DNA of 64,000 nucleotides. Origin: Virgibacillus_F sp049310925 (GTDB lineage Bacteria; Bacillota; Bacilli; Bacillales; Amphibacillaceae). Below are positions 7,737 through 16,427 of this stretch, piece after piece (within the stretch, counting starts at the first letter, position 1; each line of letters begins with the position of its first letter). The position numbers and the translations under genes are program-made. The stretch lies in assembly GCF_049310925.1 (NCBI RefSeq), contig NZ_JBMERP010000015.1, positions 1 through 64,000 of the forward strand, given 5' to 3'. A model generated the notes under the pieces. That model was not told where the DNA came from, made no database searches, and worked only from the letters and a program-made list of their open reading frames with translations.

Positions 7737-8159
7737 TTAAAAATAGGGTTCATATGGTGTGACATCTATGTTTTTTTCAGCAAGTTTTTTCCTTAAAAAT
7801 TTATGATCTCTTTTTGGTGTAGCAACAATGTATCCTTCAATTAAAACATCTTCAGTAATTTTTTTCCTGTTTTTACGAAGTGCTACTTCTCCTATTTTGC
7901 TTGCTATTTTATGCCTCGCAATATCCCGGAATAATTCCGGAACTGGTGTCACTAGTTCTTCTAAGAGTGCTTTTTCTTTCTTCCCCCACATATGCCTTGT
8001 TTTGTCCATGTAATATTCTTCCCAATCCATATTCGACTTACCATCCTCTTTAGGAAGTTTTTTTAGAAATTTGCGAAACATGAAAAAACCGCCGATTCCC
8101 ATCAATCCAATTAACAAAAATCCCCAAAGTATAATTAAGTATTCGATAAACAATGACAT
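7737..8159 (-). CDS. yneK: DUF2621 membrane protein YneK
   Basis: A 140-residue protein with one N-terminal membrane segment (YLIILWGFLLIGLMGIGGFFMF) and a cytoplasmic charged domain (NMDWEEYYMDKTRHMWGKKEKALLEEL motif region). It matches B. subtilis YneK, which lies at the same place after the ccd genes. Start ATG with AAGGTGATT upstream on the minus strand. Function unknown. Confidence 0.88.
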   Translation of the reverse strand: MSLFIEYLIILWGFLLIGLMGIGGFFMFRKFLKKLPKEDGKSNMDWEEYYMDKTRHMWGKKEKALLEELVTPVPELFRDIARHKIASKIGEVALRKNRKKITEDVLIEGYIVATPKRDHKFLRKKLAEKNIDVTPYEPYF

Positions 8160-8230
8160 ATAATCACCTTTTTTCTAATTTTTCCACTAATAAATTATAT
8201 AAAAGATATATTTTTTTCGCTAAGTATAGT

Positions 8231-8255
8231 AAGATTACTAATAATTAGTAATCTT
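8231..8255. repeat. Palindrome between yneK and the histidine kinase gene
   Basis: AAGATTACTA-ATAAT-TAGTAATCTT is a perfect 10-bp inverted repeat in the 239-base divergent region. No gene ends here, so a terminator role is unlikely; it may be a protein site. Nothing else was recognised in this gap. Confidence 0.5.
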
Positions 8256-8398
8256 TTCCTTAGTCTTTAACATCATTCATACTCTTTCATTATAAAAGTA
8301 CATAGACTTTCTTACAAGTGACATATTTTTTAAAATAACATCATATATATTAATTATACACAAAAATTATGTTGGAATCTGTAACTAGGGGTGAAGCG

Positions 8399-9529
8399 AT
8401 GAAATCTAATTCTTTTACGGAGCGAAAACATCAGGCTAATGTAGATAGTTCGTATTCTGATGAAAATGAAATAAACCGAAAAATCTATTCAGAAATGAGC
8501 GAACTACCACCTGATATAATCAATTGGATTGAAAACAATAGCAATGAATTAATTTCAATTTGGGATAACACTGGGAAAGCTATGTTTTTTTCTAACTCTA
8601 TTAAACGTATATTAGGGTATACAAAGAATGACTTAGAAGATAAATCATGGTTTGAATTAGTTTCTCCAGAAGATGTTACTAACATAAAAAGGTATTATGC
8701 GGACACCGAAAAAAAAGATGATAGCCACACTTTCAATATCAATATAAGGAACAAACAAGGTAAATACATTTGGACCGAATGTACGATTTCCAAACTAGAA
8801 AACAATGATGATGACAGTCATTATTTTGTTTCCATGCTCAAAGACATATCTGACAAAAAAGAGGCCGAGGAAATGATGGTAAGGTCAGAGAAGATGTCTG
8901 TTGCTGGACAATTAGCTGCAGGAATCGCTCACGAAATAAGGAATCCACTAACATCTTTAAAAGGGTTTATGCAATTATTACAGGCAGGCGTAAATGGAAA
9001 AGAAGAATATTATAAAATTATGATTGATGAAATCGAGAAAATGGAAACTATTACTTCTGAACTACTATTTATCTCTAAACCATTAACTAATAATAGGAAT
9101 CAGGAAGTGGTAGAGGTAATGATTCACGAAATTGTAGCGTTATTGTTACCTCTAGCGCGCTTGAAAAATGTAGATATTAAATGGACAAGACAAAGTAAAC
9201 ACAGTATATATTGTGACCGATCACAAATTAAACAAGTAATAATAAATATTGTTAAAAATGCAATTGAAGCAATGGATGAAAAAGGCACAATAGAAATTAT
9301 TATTACCGAAAATAAACTAGAACTTGAAGTTGCAATTATAGATGATGGACCTGGGATTCCTGAAGAAATCATCCATAAGTTAGGTGAACCGTTTTTCACA
9401 ACAAAAAAAAGTGGGACTGGCCTTGGTTTGATGATATCAAATCAAATTTTGCAAAAACATGATGGAAGACTGGAGATTGAACAGAATATGGATAAGGGAA
9501 GTACATTTAAAATTATCTTACCACTGTAG
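8399..9529 (+). CDS. PAS-domain sensor histidine kinase, sporulation Kin type
   Basis: Soluble kinase of 376 residues. A PAS domain (about 45-160, LISIWDNTGKAMFFSNSIKR then the PAC segment ISDKKEAEEM) precedes the dimerisation/phospho-acceptor helix with AHEIRNPLTSLKGFMQLL and an HATPase domain with N box NIVKNAIEAM, G1 DDGPGIP and G2 GTGLGLMI. The H-box wording is that of the KinA-KinE phosphorelay kinases that feed Spo0F, so a sporulation input is likely but inferred. ATG 8399 is chosen for AGGGGTGAAG just upstream; an ATG at 8369 lacks a site. B. subtilis has cotM-sspP-sspO here instead. Confidence 0.85.
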   Translation: MKSNSFTERKHQANVDSSYSDENEINRKIYSEMSELPPDIINWIENNSNELISIWDNTGKAMFFSNSIKRILGYTKNDLEDKSWFELVSPEDVTNIKRYYADTEKKDDSHTFNINIRNKQGKYIWTECTISKLENNDDDSHYFVSMLKDISDKKEAEEMMVRSEKMSVAGQLAAGIAHEIRNPLTSLKGFMQLLQAGVNGKEEYYKIMIDEIEKMETITSELLFISKPLTNNRNQEVVEVMIHEIVALLLPLARLKNVDIKWTRQSKHSIYCDRSQIKQVIINIVKNAIEAMDEKGTIEIIITENKLELEVAIIDDGPGIPEEIIHKLGEPFFTTKKSGTGLGLMISNQILQKHDGRLEIEQNMDKGSTFKIILPL

Positions 9530-9622
9530 CTTTAATAAATTATTGGTATAATTAACTTTATCATTATTATATTTTGAGTATAACTGTAGCTTATCACTTT
9601 GAATAATATTTTAATATACGGT

Positions 9623-9656
9623 AAAAGGCATATAACATTTGTTTTATATGCCTTTT
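9623..9656 (+). terminator. Kinase gene terminator
   Basis: AAAAGGCATATAA paired with TTATATGCCTTTT, then TCATTT. Lies about 95 bases after the kinase stop. Confidence 0.65.
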
Positions 9657-9758
9657 TCATTTAAGATAAATAAGAAAGATTAATAGCTTTGTCCTAGATT
9701 TAACCGTGCAATAATATAAGTCTTCGACGAATAAAGAGTGAGGGGAGTAATACACATA

Positions 9759-12470
9759 ATGACACAAAATGATGCGTTTCAGGCAAAAAAGCAGTTTGAG
9801 CTTAATGGTAAGACATATAATTATTACCAACTGAAAGCTTTAGAAGAGGCTGGGATCGGCAATGTTGGCAGACTACCATTCTCAATTCGTGTTCTGTTAG
9901 AATCTATCATTCGTCAGCATGATGGACACGTGATTAAAGATGAACATGTAAAAGGTCTAACCAAATGGGGAACAAAAGAGGGTGAAGGTGTAGATGTACC
10001 ATTTAAGCCTTCACGTGTGATTTTACAGGATTTCACAGGTGTACCTGCAGTTGTAGATCTTGCTTCACTGCGTAAAGCAATGGTCGACCTAGGTGGCGAA
10101 CCTGATAAAATTAATCCTGAAGTTCCTGTGGATTTAGTTATTGACCATTCGGTACAAGTAGACCAATATGGTTCAGCAGGTGCATTACAGGCTAATATGG
10201 ATTTAGAATTCCAACGTAATGGTGAACGTTATGAATTTTTACATTGGGCACAGAAAGCATTTGACAACTACCGTGCAGTTCCACCAGCAACTGGTATTGT
10301 TCATCAAGTAAACCTTGAATATATTGCTAATGTCGTCCATGAATTAGAAAACGAAGATGGAAGCTATAATGCTTTCCCTGACACATTATTTGGGACTGAC
10401 TCACATACTACGATGATCAATGGACTTGGTGTTCTTGGCTGGGGTGTTGGTGGTATTGAAGCAGAAGCTGGAATGTTAGGTCAAGCTTCATACTTACCGG
10501 TCCCAGAAGTTATCGGTGTTAAATTCACAGGTAGCTATCCAAACGGAACTACTGCTACTGACTTAGCATTAAAAGTAACACAGGTTTTACGTGAAAAAAG
10601 TGTTGTTGGCAAGTTTGTAGAATACTTCGGTCCTGGTCTTAAGGATATGCCTCTAGCTGATCGTGCTACAATCTCAAATATGGCACCTGAATATGGTGCA
10701 ACATGTGGGTTCTTCCCAGTTGATGAAGAATCTTTGAGCTACTTAAGATTGACTGGACGTAAAGAAAACCATATTGATTTAGTTGAGAAATATTGTAAAG
10801 AAAACAGCTTATGGTATTCTTCAGATCAACCAGATCCTGAATATACAGAGCTAGTTGAGATTAACTTATCAGATCTTGAGCCAAACTTATCTGGTCCAAA
10901 GCGCCCACAGGATTTAATTCCACTTTCTGCAATGAAAAAGGAATTTAACAAGGCAATTACAGCTCCAGCTGGAAACCAAGGATTTGGTTTAAATAAGTCA
11001 GAATTTGATAAACAGGCTACAGTTAACTATTCGGACGGTAGTACATCTGTTATGAAAACTGGTGCTCTAGCGATTGCAGCTATTACATCTTGTACAAACA
11101 CATCTAACCCATATGTAATGTTAGGGGCAGGATTAATTGCTAAAAAAGCTGTTGAAAAAGGTCTAACTGTACCTGATTATGTGAAAACCTCACTTGCACC
11201 AGGTTCAAAAGTAGTTACTCGCTACTTAGAAGATTCTGGGTTAACACCTTATTTAGACAAATTAGGATTTAACCTAGTTGGTTATGGTTGTACAACATGT
11301 ATCGGTAACTCTGGTCCTTTAAAAGAAGAAATTGAAAAAGCGATCGCTGATAATGACCTAATAGTTTCTTCTGTATTATCTGGTAACAGAAACTTTGAAG
11401 GAAGAATTCACCCGCTTGTTAAAGCAAACTATTTAGCTTCACCACCACTTGTAGTTGCATATGCTTTAGCTGGAACGGTTGACATTGATCTTGTAACTGA
11501 ACCACTTGGTACAGATAGCGAAGGAAATGACATTTACATGACAGACATTTGGCCAACAATGGAGGAAATTAAGGAACAGGTAGAAAATACTGTTAAACCT
11601 GAAATTTTCCGTAAAGAGTACGAAAACGTATTTGATTCTAATGAAAAATGGAATGAAATAAATACAACTGATGAACCTTTATACAAATGGAATAATGAAT
11701 CAACATATATTCAAAATCCACCATTCTTTGAAGGATTGTCCAAAGAAGCAGGTACAGTTAAGCCATTAAATAAACTTCGTGCAATTGGTTTATTCGGTGA
11801 CTCAGTTACAACTGACCATATTTCTCCGGCAGGTGCAATTGCAAAAGATATGCCTGCAGGTAAGTATTTACAGGAAAAAGAGGTTTCACCTCGTAATTTC
11901 AACTCTTATGGATCACGCCGCGGTAATCACGAAGTAATGATGCGTGGAACATTTGCTAATATTCGTATTCGTAATCTACTGGCACCTGGAACAGAAGGGG
12001 GATATACTACCTACTGGCCAACTGAAGAAGTTATGCCTATTTATGATGCTTCAATGAAATATCAGGAAAATGGTACTGGCTTAATTGTTATGGGTGGTAA
12101 GGATTATGGTATGGGAAGTTCCCGTGACTGGGCTGCAAAAGGTACAAACCTGTTAGGTATTAAAACTGTAATTGCTGAAAGTTTTGAACGTATTCATCGT
12201 TCAAACCTGGTAATGATGGGCATACTACCATTACAATTCAAAAAAGGTGATAGTGCTGATAAATTAGGACTATCTGGTAGAGAAACATTTAATATAGAAA
12301 TTGATGAAACTGTAAAACCGCAGGACTTAGTAAAAGCTACTGCTACGGATGAAAATGGAAAAATTACTGAATTTGAAGTGATCGCTCGTTTTGATAGTGA
12401 TATAGAAATTGATTACTATCGCCATGGCGGTATTTTACAAATGGTTCTACGAAATAAATTAAAAGCATAA
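9759..12470 (+). CDS. citB: Aconitate hydratase (aconitase A)
   Basis: Interconverts citrate and isocitrate in the TCA cycle through a 4Fe-4S cluster, and in Bacillus also binds RNA when iron is short. The 903-residue length fits. Cluster ligands are in TSCTNTSNP and GYGCTTCIGNSGP; the swivel domain is intact (GDSVTTDHISPAG, GSSRDWAAKG). The start is ATG 9759; GTG at 9738 overlaps the ribosome binding site GAGGGGAG. In B. subtilis it is a CcpC, CodY and FsrA target; I did not identify those sites here. An FbpB-like iron gene follows two genes later. Confidence 0.97.
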   Translation: MTQNDAFQAKKQFELNGKTYNYYQLKALEEAGIGNVGRLPFSIRVLLESIIRQHDGHVIKDEHVKGLTKWGTKEGEGVDVPFKPSRVILQDFTGVPAVVDLASLRKAMVDLGGEPDKINPEVPVDLVIDHSVQVDQYGSAGALQANMDLEFQRNGERYEFLHWAQKAFDNYRAVPPATGIVHQVNLEYIANVVHELENEDGSYNAFPDTLFGTDSHTTMINGLGVLGWGVGGIEAEAGMLGQASYLPVPEVIGVKFTGSYPNGTTATDLALKVTQVLREKSVVGKFVEYFGPGLKDMPLADRATISNMAPEYGATCGFFPVDEESLSYLRLTGRKENHIDLVEKYCKENSLWYSSDQPDPEYTELVEINLSDLEPNLSGPKRPQDLIPLSAMKKEFNKAITAPAGNQGFGLNKSEFDKQATVNYSDGSTSVMKTGALAIAAITSCTNTSNPYVMLGAGLIAKKAVEKGLTVPDYVKTSLAPGSKVVTRYLEDSGLTPYLDKLGFNLVGYGCTTCIGNSGPLKEEIEKAIADNDLIVSSVLSGNRNFEGRIHPLVKANYLASPPLVVAYALAGTVDIDLVTEPLGTDSEGNDIYMTDIWPTMEEIKEQVENTVKPEIFRKEYENVFDSNEKWNEINTTDEPLYKWNNESTYIQNPPFFEGLSKEAGTVKPLNKLRAIGLFGDSVTTDHISPAGAIAKDMPAGKYLQEKEVSPRNFNSYGSRRGNHEVMMRGTFANIRIRNLLAPGTEGGYTTYWPTEEVMPIYDASMKYQENGTGLIVMGGKDYGMGSSRDWAAKGTNLLGIKTVIAESFERIHRSNLVMMGILPLQFKKGDSADKLGLSGRETFNIEIDETVKPQDLVKATATDENGKITEFEVIARFDSDIEIDYYRHGGILQMVLRNKLKA

Positions 12471-12478
12471 TCTTTTTT

Positions 12479-12515
12479 AAAAAAACTTCTTCACCAAGTG
12501 GTGTGGAGTTTTTTT
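12479..12515 (+). terminator. citB terminator
   Basis: Imperfect stem AAAAAACTTCTTCACC/GGTGTGGAGTTTTTT with AAGT loop and a seven-T run, directly after the citB stop. A repeat fragment starts four bases after the T-run. Confidence 0.8.
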
Positions 12516-12519
12516 GTCT

Positions 12520-12573
12520 TTTAGGAAGTTTAAAATCGTGGGCTATCGATAACTTTGATACATAAACAACCAC
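12520..12573. repeat. Left-end fragment of dispersed repeat family 2
   Basis: About 54 bases match the first 54 of the element at 13509-13749: TTTAGGAA at the left edge, then GGCTATYGATAACT, then CATAAACAACCAC (CCTAAACAGCCAC in the other). The GC-rich body and right end are absent. With the full copy it flanks yneN and the FbpB-like gene in direct orientation. Confidence 0.65.
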
Positions 12574-12683
12574 ATTCTTATGAACGTTGAATGAACTTTA
12601 TCGCAAGTTACTTTACATTTCTCTTATTCATCACTACTATTAATTAATAAACATATTCCGGTAAAGATTTGAGGAGAGAAGGC

Positions 12684-13265
12684 ATGATTAAAAAAGCAAT
12701 TGCAACAGGAATATTAATGCTTTTAGTAGGTCTTTTGATTATAAATGTAATAAATACAAATGGGAGCAGTATTCAAAAAGAAACCGACGTAACCAATAGT
12801 GCAAATAATGGGGGCACAGCAATTTATTCACCAGTTGAGTCTGGACTTGAAATTGGTCAGCAAGCACCGGATTTTGAATTAGAAACATTAGCTGGAGATA
12901 AAGTGAAGCTATCCGATTTACGTGGGAAAAAAGTTTTTCTGAATTTTTGGGCTACATGGTGTCCCCCATGTAAAGAAGAAATGCCTGAAATGCAAAATTT
13001 TTATGAGACGCATTCTGATGAGGTTGAAATACTTGCAGTTAATGTGACTGGCGAAGAGACAAGTGTTAATGTTGTACGGGATTTTATTGATAAGTACAAT
13101 TATACCTACCCAATATTATTAGATAAAAAATCAAATGTATTTGAGACATATGTAAAAATAAATGTTATACCTACTACTTATTTTATTGGAAAAAATGGGA
13201 TAATCCAAGGGAAAAAAGTTGGGCCAATGACGTATAACTATATGGAAGATATGCTTGAAAGTTAA
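12684..13265 (+). CDS. yneN: Thioredoxin-like membrane-anchored protein YneN
   Basis: Extracytoplasmic thiol-disulfide oxidoreductase of 193 residues in the AhpC/TSA-ResA group. An N-terminal signal anchor (AIATGILMLLVGLLIINV) is followed by a linker and a thioredoxin fold with active site WATWCPPCKEEMPEM and cis-Pro loop VIPTTYFI. Start is ATG 12684, behind GAGGAGA; a TTG at 12669 overlaps that site. It holds the same position after citB as in B. subtilis. Likely reduces exported thiols and may get electrons from CcdA; this link is inference. Confidence 0.9.
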   Translation: MIKKAIATGILMLLVGLLIINVINTNGSSIQKETDVTNSANNGGTAIYSPVESGLEIGQQAPDFELETLAGDKVKLSDLRGKKVFLNFWATWCPPCKEEMPEMQNFYETHSDEVEILAVNVTGEETSVNVVRDFIDKYNYTYPILLDKKSNVFETYVKINVIPTTYFIGKNGIIQGKKVGPMTYNYMEDMLES

Positions 13266-13324
13266 AATAGGTTTATAAATTTTCTATTAGTTGGGAATAC
13301 TTCTTTAAAAAGGAGTGGATTTTT

Positions 13325-13468
13325 ATTTCTTTAAAGAGAAGGCTTTCTTATAATGATTTACTAATTGAAAATCGAAAGGAAATCATGGAAGATCAATCAG
13401 TCTTAGAAAAAATTGAGTCAAGGTTTGAAATGAAATATGAACAATTACCAAAAAATAAAGAAGCATAG
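13325..13468 (+). CDS. FbpB-like small basic protein with apparent ATT start
   Basis: Reads (M)SLKRRLSYNDLLIENRK then EIMEDQSVLEKIESRFEMKYE, 47 residues, resembling the Fur-regulated basic protein B family, small proteins that assist the iron-sparing sRNA FsrA in B. subtilis. No ATG, GTG or TTG fits the conserved N-terminus; the only in-frame ATG (13385) would cut the domain in half. AAAGGAG (13308-13314) lies ten bases before ATT 13325, so ATT is the likely start. B. subtilis has tlp here. No Fur box is obvious upstream. Its place behind citB, an FsrA target, is suggestive only. Confidence 0.6.
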   Translation: MSLKRRLSYNDLLIENRKEIMEDQSVLEKIESRFEMKYEQLPKNKEA

Positions 13469-13471
13469 ACT

Positions 13472-13503
13472 AAAAAGCATTTCCTTATTTGGAAATGCTT
13501 TTT
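13472..13503 (+). terminator. Terminator after the FbpB-like gene
   Basis: Perfect 13-bp stem AAAAAGCATTTCC/GGAAATGCTTTTT with loop TTATTT. A family 2 repeat begins five bases later. Confidence 0.9.
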
Positions 13504-13508
13504 AATTG

Positions 13509-13749
13509 TTTAGGAAACTATAGATTTCAATGGCTATTGATAACTAGACACCTAAACAGCCACGTCCAGCGCCCATTGCCTGATGCTGCACATCGATTTC
13601 CTTACGATAATAGTTCTACATTAGTCAAACTTCCCACAACTGACGCTACGTGTTTTCCTTTATCTCATTAAGGATGTTCGATTGAAACCGCCACTTTATG
13701 TGGGCACAGGTAATACGGGAATGACCGGCGCTTGCGCTTTTGTTCTTTG
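13509..13749. repeat. Dispersed intergenic repeat, family 2, near-complete copy
   Basis: Occupies most of the 350-base gap before yneP. The left end is TTTAGGAAAC, then GGCTATTGATAACT and CACCTAAACAGCCACG; the right end is GGCGCTTGCGCTTTTG. Base composition differs from its neighbours and no long coding frame is kept. The wording resembles a GC-rich spacer I associate with many Bacillaceae genomes, but I could not search for it. A 54-base left-end fragment lies at 12520-12573. Confidence 0.65.
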
Positions 13750-13821
13750 ATTTTTCCTTAGATGATTATGCTCAACTATGCTACTATGAAAAATGTGAAA
13801 GATAGTTAGGAGGAGCACATG

Positions 13822-14244
13822 ATGAGTATAGTAACTACAGAAATAGAAGTAAGGTATCAGGAAACAGATCAAATGGGAGTAGTATATCATGCGAATTATT
13901 TAGTATGGTTTGAGATAGGTCGAACCAAATTTATTGAACATTTAGGATTCCACTATGCCGAAATGGAAAAAAGTAATGTTGTTTCTCCTATCGTAGACGC
14001 CCAGGTATCATTTAAGAAACCAATAAGATATGGGGAAAAGGCTATTGTTGAAACATGGCTTGAACAGTATGATGGGCTGCGTTCTGTGTATGGCTACCGA
14101 ATATTAAATCAAAACCATGAAATTGCAATTACTGGGACTACGAAGCACGTGATAGTAAAAAAAGACAACTTCCGTCCGTTGTCACTTAAACGCACATTTC
14201 CAGATTGGCATCAGGCTTACAAAAATGAAATTGAAGGTGATTAA
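13822..14244 (+). CDS. yneP: Acyl-CoA thioesterase, YbgC/4-HBT hotdog family (YneP)
   Basis: Single hotdog-fold protein of 140 residues. The family signature RYQETDQMGVVYHANYLVWF carries the catalytic Asp and the helix start, followed by GRTKFIEHLG. Acts in the cytoplasm on acyl-CoA or acyl-ACP; the substrate cannot be read from sequence. Two ATGs are adjacent (13819, 13822); the second is eight bases from AGGAGG and preferred. yneQ starts two bases after the stop. Confidence 0.92.
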   Translation: MSIVTTEIEVRYQETDQMGVVYHANYLVWFEIGRTKFIEHLGFHYAEMEKSNVVSPIVDAQVSFKKPIRYGEKAIVETWLEQYDGLRSVYGYRILNQNHEIAITGTTKHVIVKKDNFRPLSLKRTFPDWHQAYKNEIEGD

Positions 14245-14246
14245 GG

Positions 14247-14546
14247 ATGGCATTTGGTCTTAAACGTAAAGAATTACATCAGTGGAAGAATAGTGTTAAA
14301 AATGGGGAAATATCTTTTCTAACACATTACTGGCAGGATGACAGGTTTCCGGGATGTTACACTGTTACCAAAGTTGGTTGCAATGACAGAAAAAAATTAA
14401 TTTCCTGGGGGAAACAGTATCAATTACAGGAAAACTGGATACATGCTGATAAAGACTTTCCACACTTTGATTTATTTGGGGAAAAACAAATAGAAATTCT
14501 TCTAGAAGAAAACCAATTGGAACAAATAGAAAAATTCAATCTGTAA
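14247..14546 (+). CDS. yneQ: Conserved hypothetical protein YneQ
   Basis: A 99-residue soluble protein (FGLKRKELHQWKNSV start, then CYTVTKVGCNDRKKLISWG). Matches B. subtilis YneQ in size and position directly after yneP, with which it is translationally coupled (the yneP stop overlaps its GGTGATTAAGG site). Function unknown. Confidence 0.85.
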   Translation: MAFGLKRKELHQWKNSVKNGEISFLTHYWQDDRFPGCYTVTKVGCNDRKKLISWGKQYQLQENWIHADKDFPHFDLFGEKQIEILLEENQLEQIEKFNL

Positions 14547-14573
14547 AGGCTATTGGAAACCCAATAGCCTTTA
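14544..14573. terminator. Bidirectional terminator between yneQ and yidD
   Basis: Perfect 13-bp stem TAAAGGCTATTGG/CCAATAGCCTTTA with AAAC loop between two convergent genes; both strands give a weak U-run. Confidence 0.85.
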
Positions 14574-14798
14574 CTATTTTTCCTTTTTTTCGGGGACTAA
14601 ATCTATACCTCCAGAATGAAAGGGATGACACTTTGCTATTCGTTTAACCGTCAGATAACCACCTTTTATTGCTCCAAAGCGTTTAACGGACTCAAGTCCA
14701 TATTCAGAACATGTAGGGTGAAATCTGCATGATGGTGGTTTAAACGGACTTATTGCCTTACGATAAAACGTAATAAGTGAAATAATAACAAATTTCAT
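14574..14798 (-). CDS. yidD: Membrane protein insertion efficiency factor YidD
   Basis: A 74-residue protein with the YidD/DUF37 pattern: amphipathic N-terminus (LITFYRKAISPFKPPSCRF), then HPTCSEYGLESVKRFGAIKGG and CHPFHSGGIDLVP, with the conserved cysteines. Peripheral membrane helper of Oxa1/YidC insertion. Follows folE2 by 17 bases on the same strand, so probably cotranscribed. Confidence 0.95.
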   Translation of the reverse strand: MKFVIISLITFYRKAISPFKPPSCRFHPTCSEYGLESVKRFGAIKGGYLTVKRIAKCHPFHSGGIDLVPEKKEK

Positions 14799-14815
14799 GT
14801 AGGATCAATCCTTTT

Positions 14816-15754
14816 TTACTGTGTAATGTAATCCGCTTTATCAATAGTAACAGATGCGATTGCATCATGCATGTGTATAGATTCCTCATTTCGACAGGCC
14901 ACCCTGAACCTGGTAACAAACTGCATTTCAAATAAATCAGCGGCAACCAGCCTAACAATATCCTCAACAAAGCGTGGATTTTCATAAGCTTGTTCTGTTA
15001 CCACTTTTTCATCTGTTCGTTTTAAGACAGGATGAATACGTGCACTTGCATTACTCTCCGCTGCCTCTAATAACATTTCTTTCCAATCTATTTTAGTTTC
15101 ATCGAAATCATCTGTGATCGTAATATCCATTGAGACAGAACCACGCTGATTGTGTGCACTATACTCACTAATTTCTTTTGAGCACGGGCAAAGAGTTGTG
15201 ATTAAACCTGATAATGATGCATTCACAGTAAAGCCATTATTACTATCATATGACACTGTTAGGCTAACATCTGCATGGTTCATTCCGGGCATGCCGGATT
15301 GTGGTCCAGTCCTCTCATAAAACCAAGGAAATGATACCTGAACCTCTGCATCCTCCTGGTTCAGTCTGGATGCTAATTCTTTCGTAAAAGCTTTTAGTGT
15401 TGATAAATTTGTATTAAAGCCATCATTTTGATAATAATTGGTTAATTGTTCCATAAAACGACTCATATTTGTTCCCTTACTTGTCTTTTTAATGGAAGAG
15501 GTAAACGTAAACGTTCCAATTGTTGACTGCCTCAGCGGCGCAATATGACTCTCAACGGTTATTGGATGTTTAACGTTTGATATTCCGACCTGATCTAAGT
15601 CAAACAAAAAATCTTTTTCTGTATTTTGTAAATCAGCCATCTTTTCTTTTTCGGTTGGCTTTGTTTTGACTCCAGGGGATACAGAACCAAAAAGTTTAAG
15701 CCGTTTTTCTTTATCTGGTAAATTTACTTTCAGGGATGTAGGTGTTTTGATCAT
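14816..15754 (-). CDS. folE2: GTP cyclohydrolase FolE2 (type IB)
   Basis: Converts GTP to dihydroneopterin triphosphate, first step of folate synthesis, using metals other than zinc. The 312 residues include the IB-type metal ligand loop TLCPCSKEISEYSAHNQRG and the FPWFYERTGPQSGMPGMNH segment. AAAGGGGA precedes the ATG. In B. subtilis the IB enzyme is Zur-controlled and serves zinc starvation; I see no convincing Zur operator upstream here. It is not in this neighbourhood in B. subtilis. Confidence 0.95.
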   Translation of the reverse strand: MIKTPTSLKVNLPDKEKRLKLFGSVSPGVKTKPTEKEKMADLQNTEKDFLFDLDQVGISNVKHPITVESHIAPLRQSTIGTFTFTSSIKKTSKGTNMSRFMEQLTNYYQNDGFNTNLSTLKAFTKELASRLNQEDAEVQVSFPWFYERTGPQSGMPGMNHADVSLTVSYDSNNGFTVNASLSGLITTLCPCSKEISEYSAHNQRGSVSMDITITDDFDETKIDWKEMLLEAAESNASARIHPVLKRTDEKVVTEQAYENPRFVEDIVRLVAADLFEMQFVTRFRVACRNEESIHMHDAIASVTIDKADYITQ

Positions 15755-15842
15755 GACAGTGTCCCCTTTCTTGCAAGAATAGTTAAGATTATAAACAATT
15801 AAGTAATGTTATTCAATTTATTAGTTTGAAAAAGGGATTGTG

Positions 15843-16427
15843 TTACATCCATGTGATTTTCGGCTCATTACCCTTAACAATCCGTTTTATATTATCCTTA
15901 TGGCGATAGGATACAAATGTAGCCAGTAAACATGTCACGATTATCAATCCTATATCCTCTTGCAGCAAAATAGCGGCAACAACAGTTATAACACTGGTAA
16001 TTATTGATGATAGAGATACATATTTGGAAATGTACAATGTTAGTATAAATGCGAGTAGGATAGTAGTAAATAATAGAGGGCTGACACCTAAAATAATACC
16101 CCCTGATGTCGCCACAGCCTTACCACCCTTAAACTTTGCAAATACAGGGTATGTATGACCTGCAACAGCAAAGAGACCTATAGCTAATCGATAAACGTCA
16201 GCATCAATTAAAAATGGAATTAAGGTTGCTATTGTACCTTTTAATATATCTGCAATCGTTACAATAATTCCAGCCTTAATACCTAACACACGGAATGTAT
16301 TCGTAGCACCTAGATTTCCGCTCCCATGTTCACGAATATCTTTCTTGTAGCCCAGCTTTCCTACTATTAATGCGGATGGAATCGAACCTAATAAATAGGC
16401 AATGACGGCAAGTATAATGTATTCCAT
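15843..16427 (-). CDS. plsY: Acyl-phosphate:glycerol-3-phosphate acyltransferase PlsY
   Basis: Membrane enzyme making lysophosphatidate, first step of phospholipid synthesis. Five membrane segments in 194 residues and the three conserved loops: YLLGSIPSALIVGKL, GSGNLGATNTFRVLG, and GHTYPVFAKFKGGKAVAT. ATG behind AAGGATAAG. As in B. subtilis (yneS) it lies beside the parE-parC region. The 237-base gap upstream toward opuFA holds the two divergent promoters; I marked none. Confidence 0.96.
   Translation of the reverse strand: MEYIILAVIAYLLGSIPSALIVGKLGYKKDIREHGSGNLGATNTFRVLGIKAGIIVTIADILKGTIATLIPFLIDADVYRLAIGLFAVAGHTYPVFAKFKGGKAVATSGGIILGVSPLLFTTILLAFILTLYISKYVSLSSIITSVITVVAAILLQEDIGLIIVTCLLATFVSYRHKDNIKRIVKGNEPKITWM

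Noticed and set aside
9720..9732. 0A-like TTCGACGAA upstream of citB
   Set aside because: One mismatch in the core heptamer and no supporting promoter geometry.
15755..15842. Zur box upstream of folE2
   Set aside because: AT-rich partial symmetry only; does not fit the TCGTAAT-N-ATTACGA pattern.
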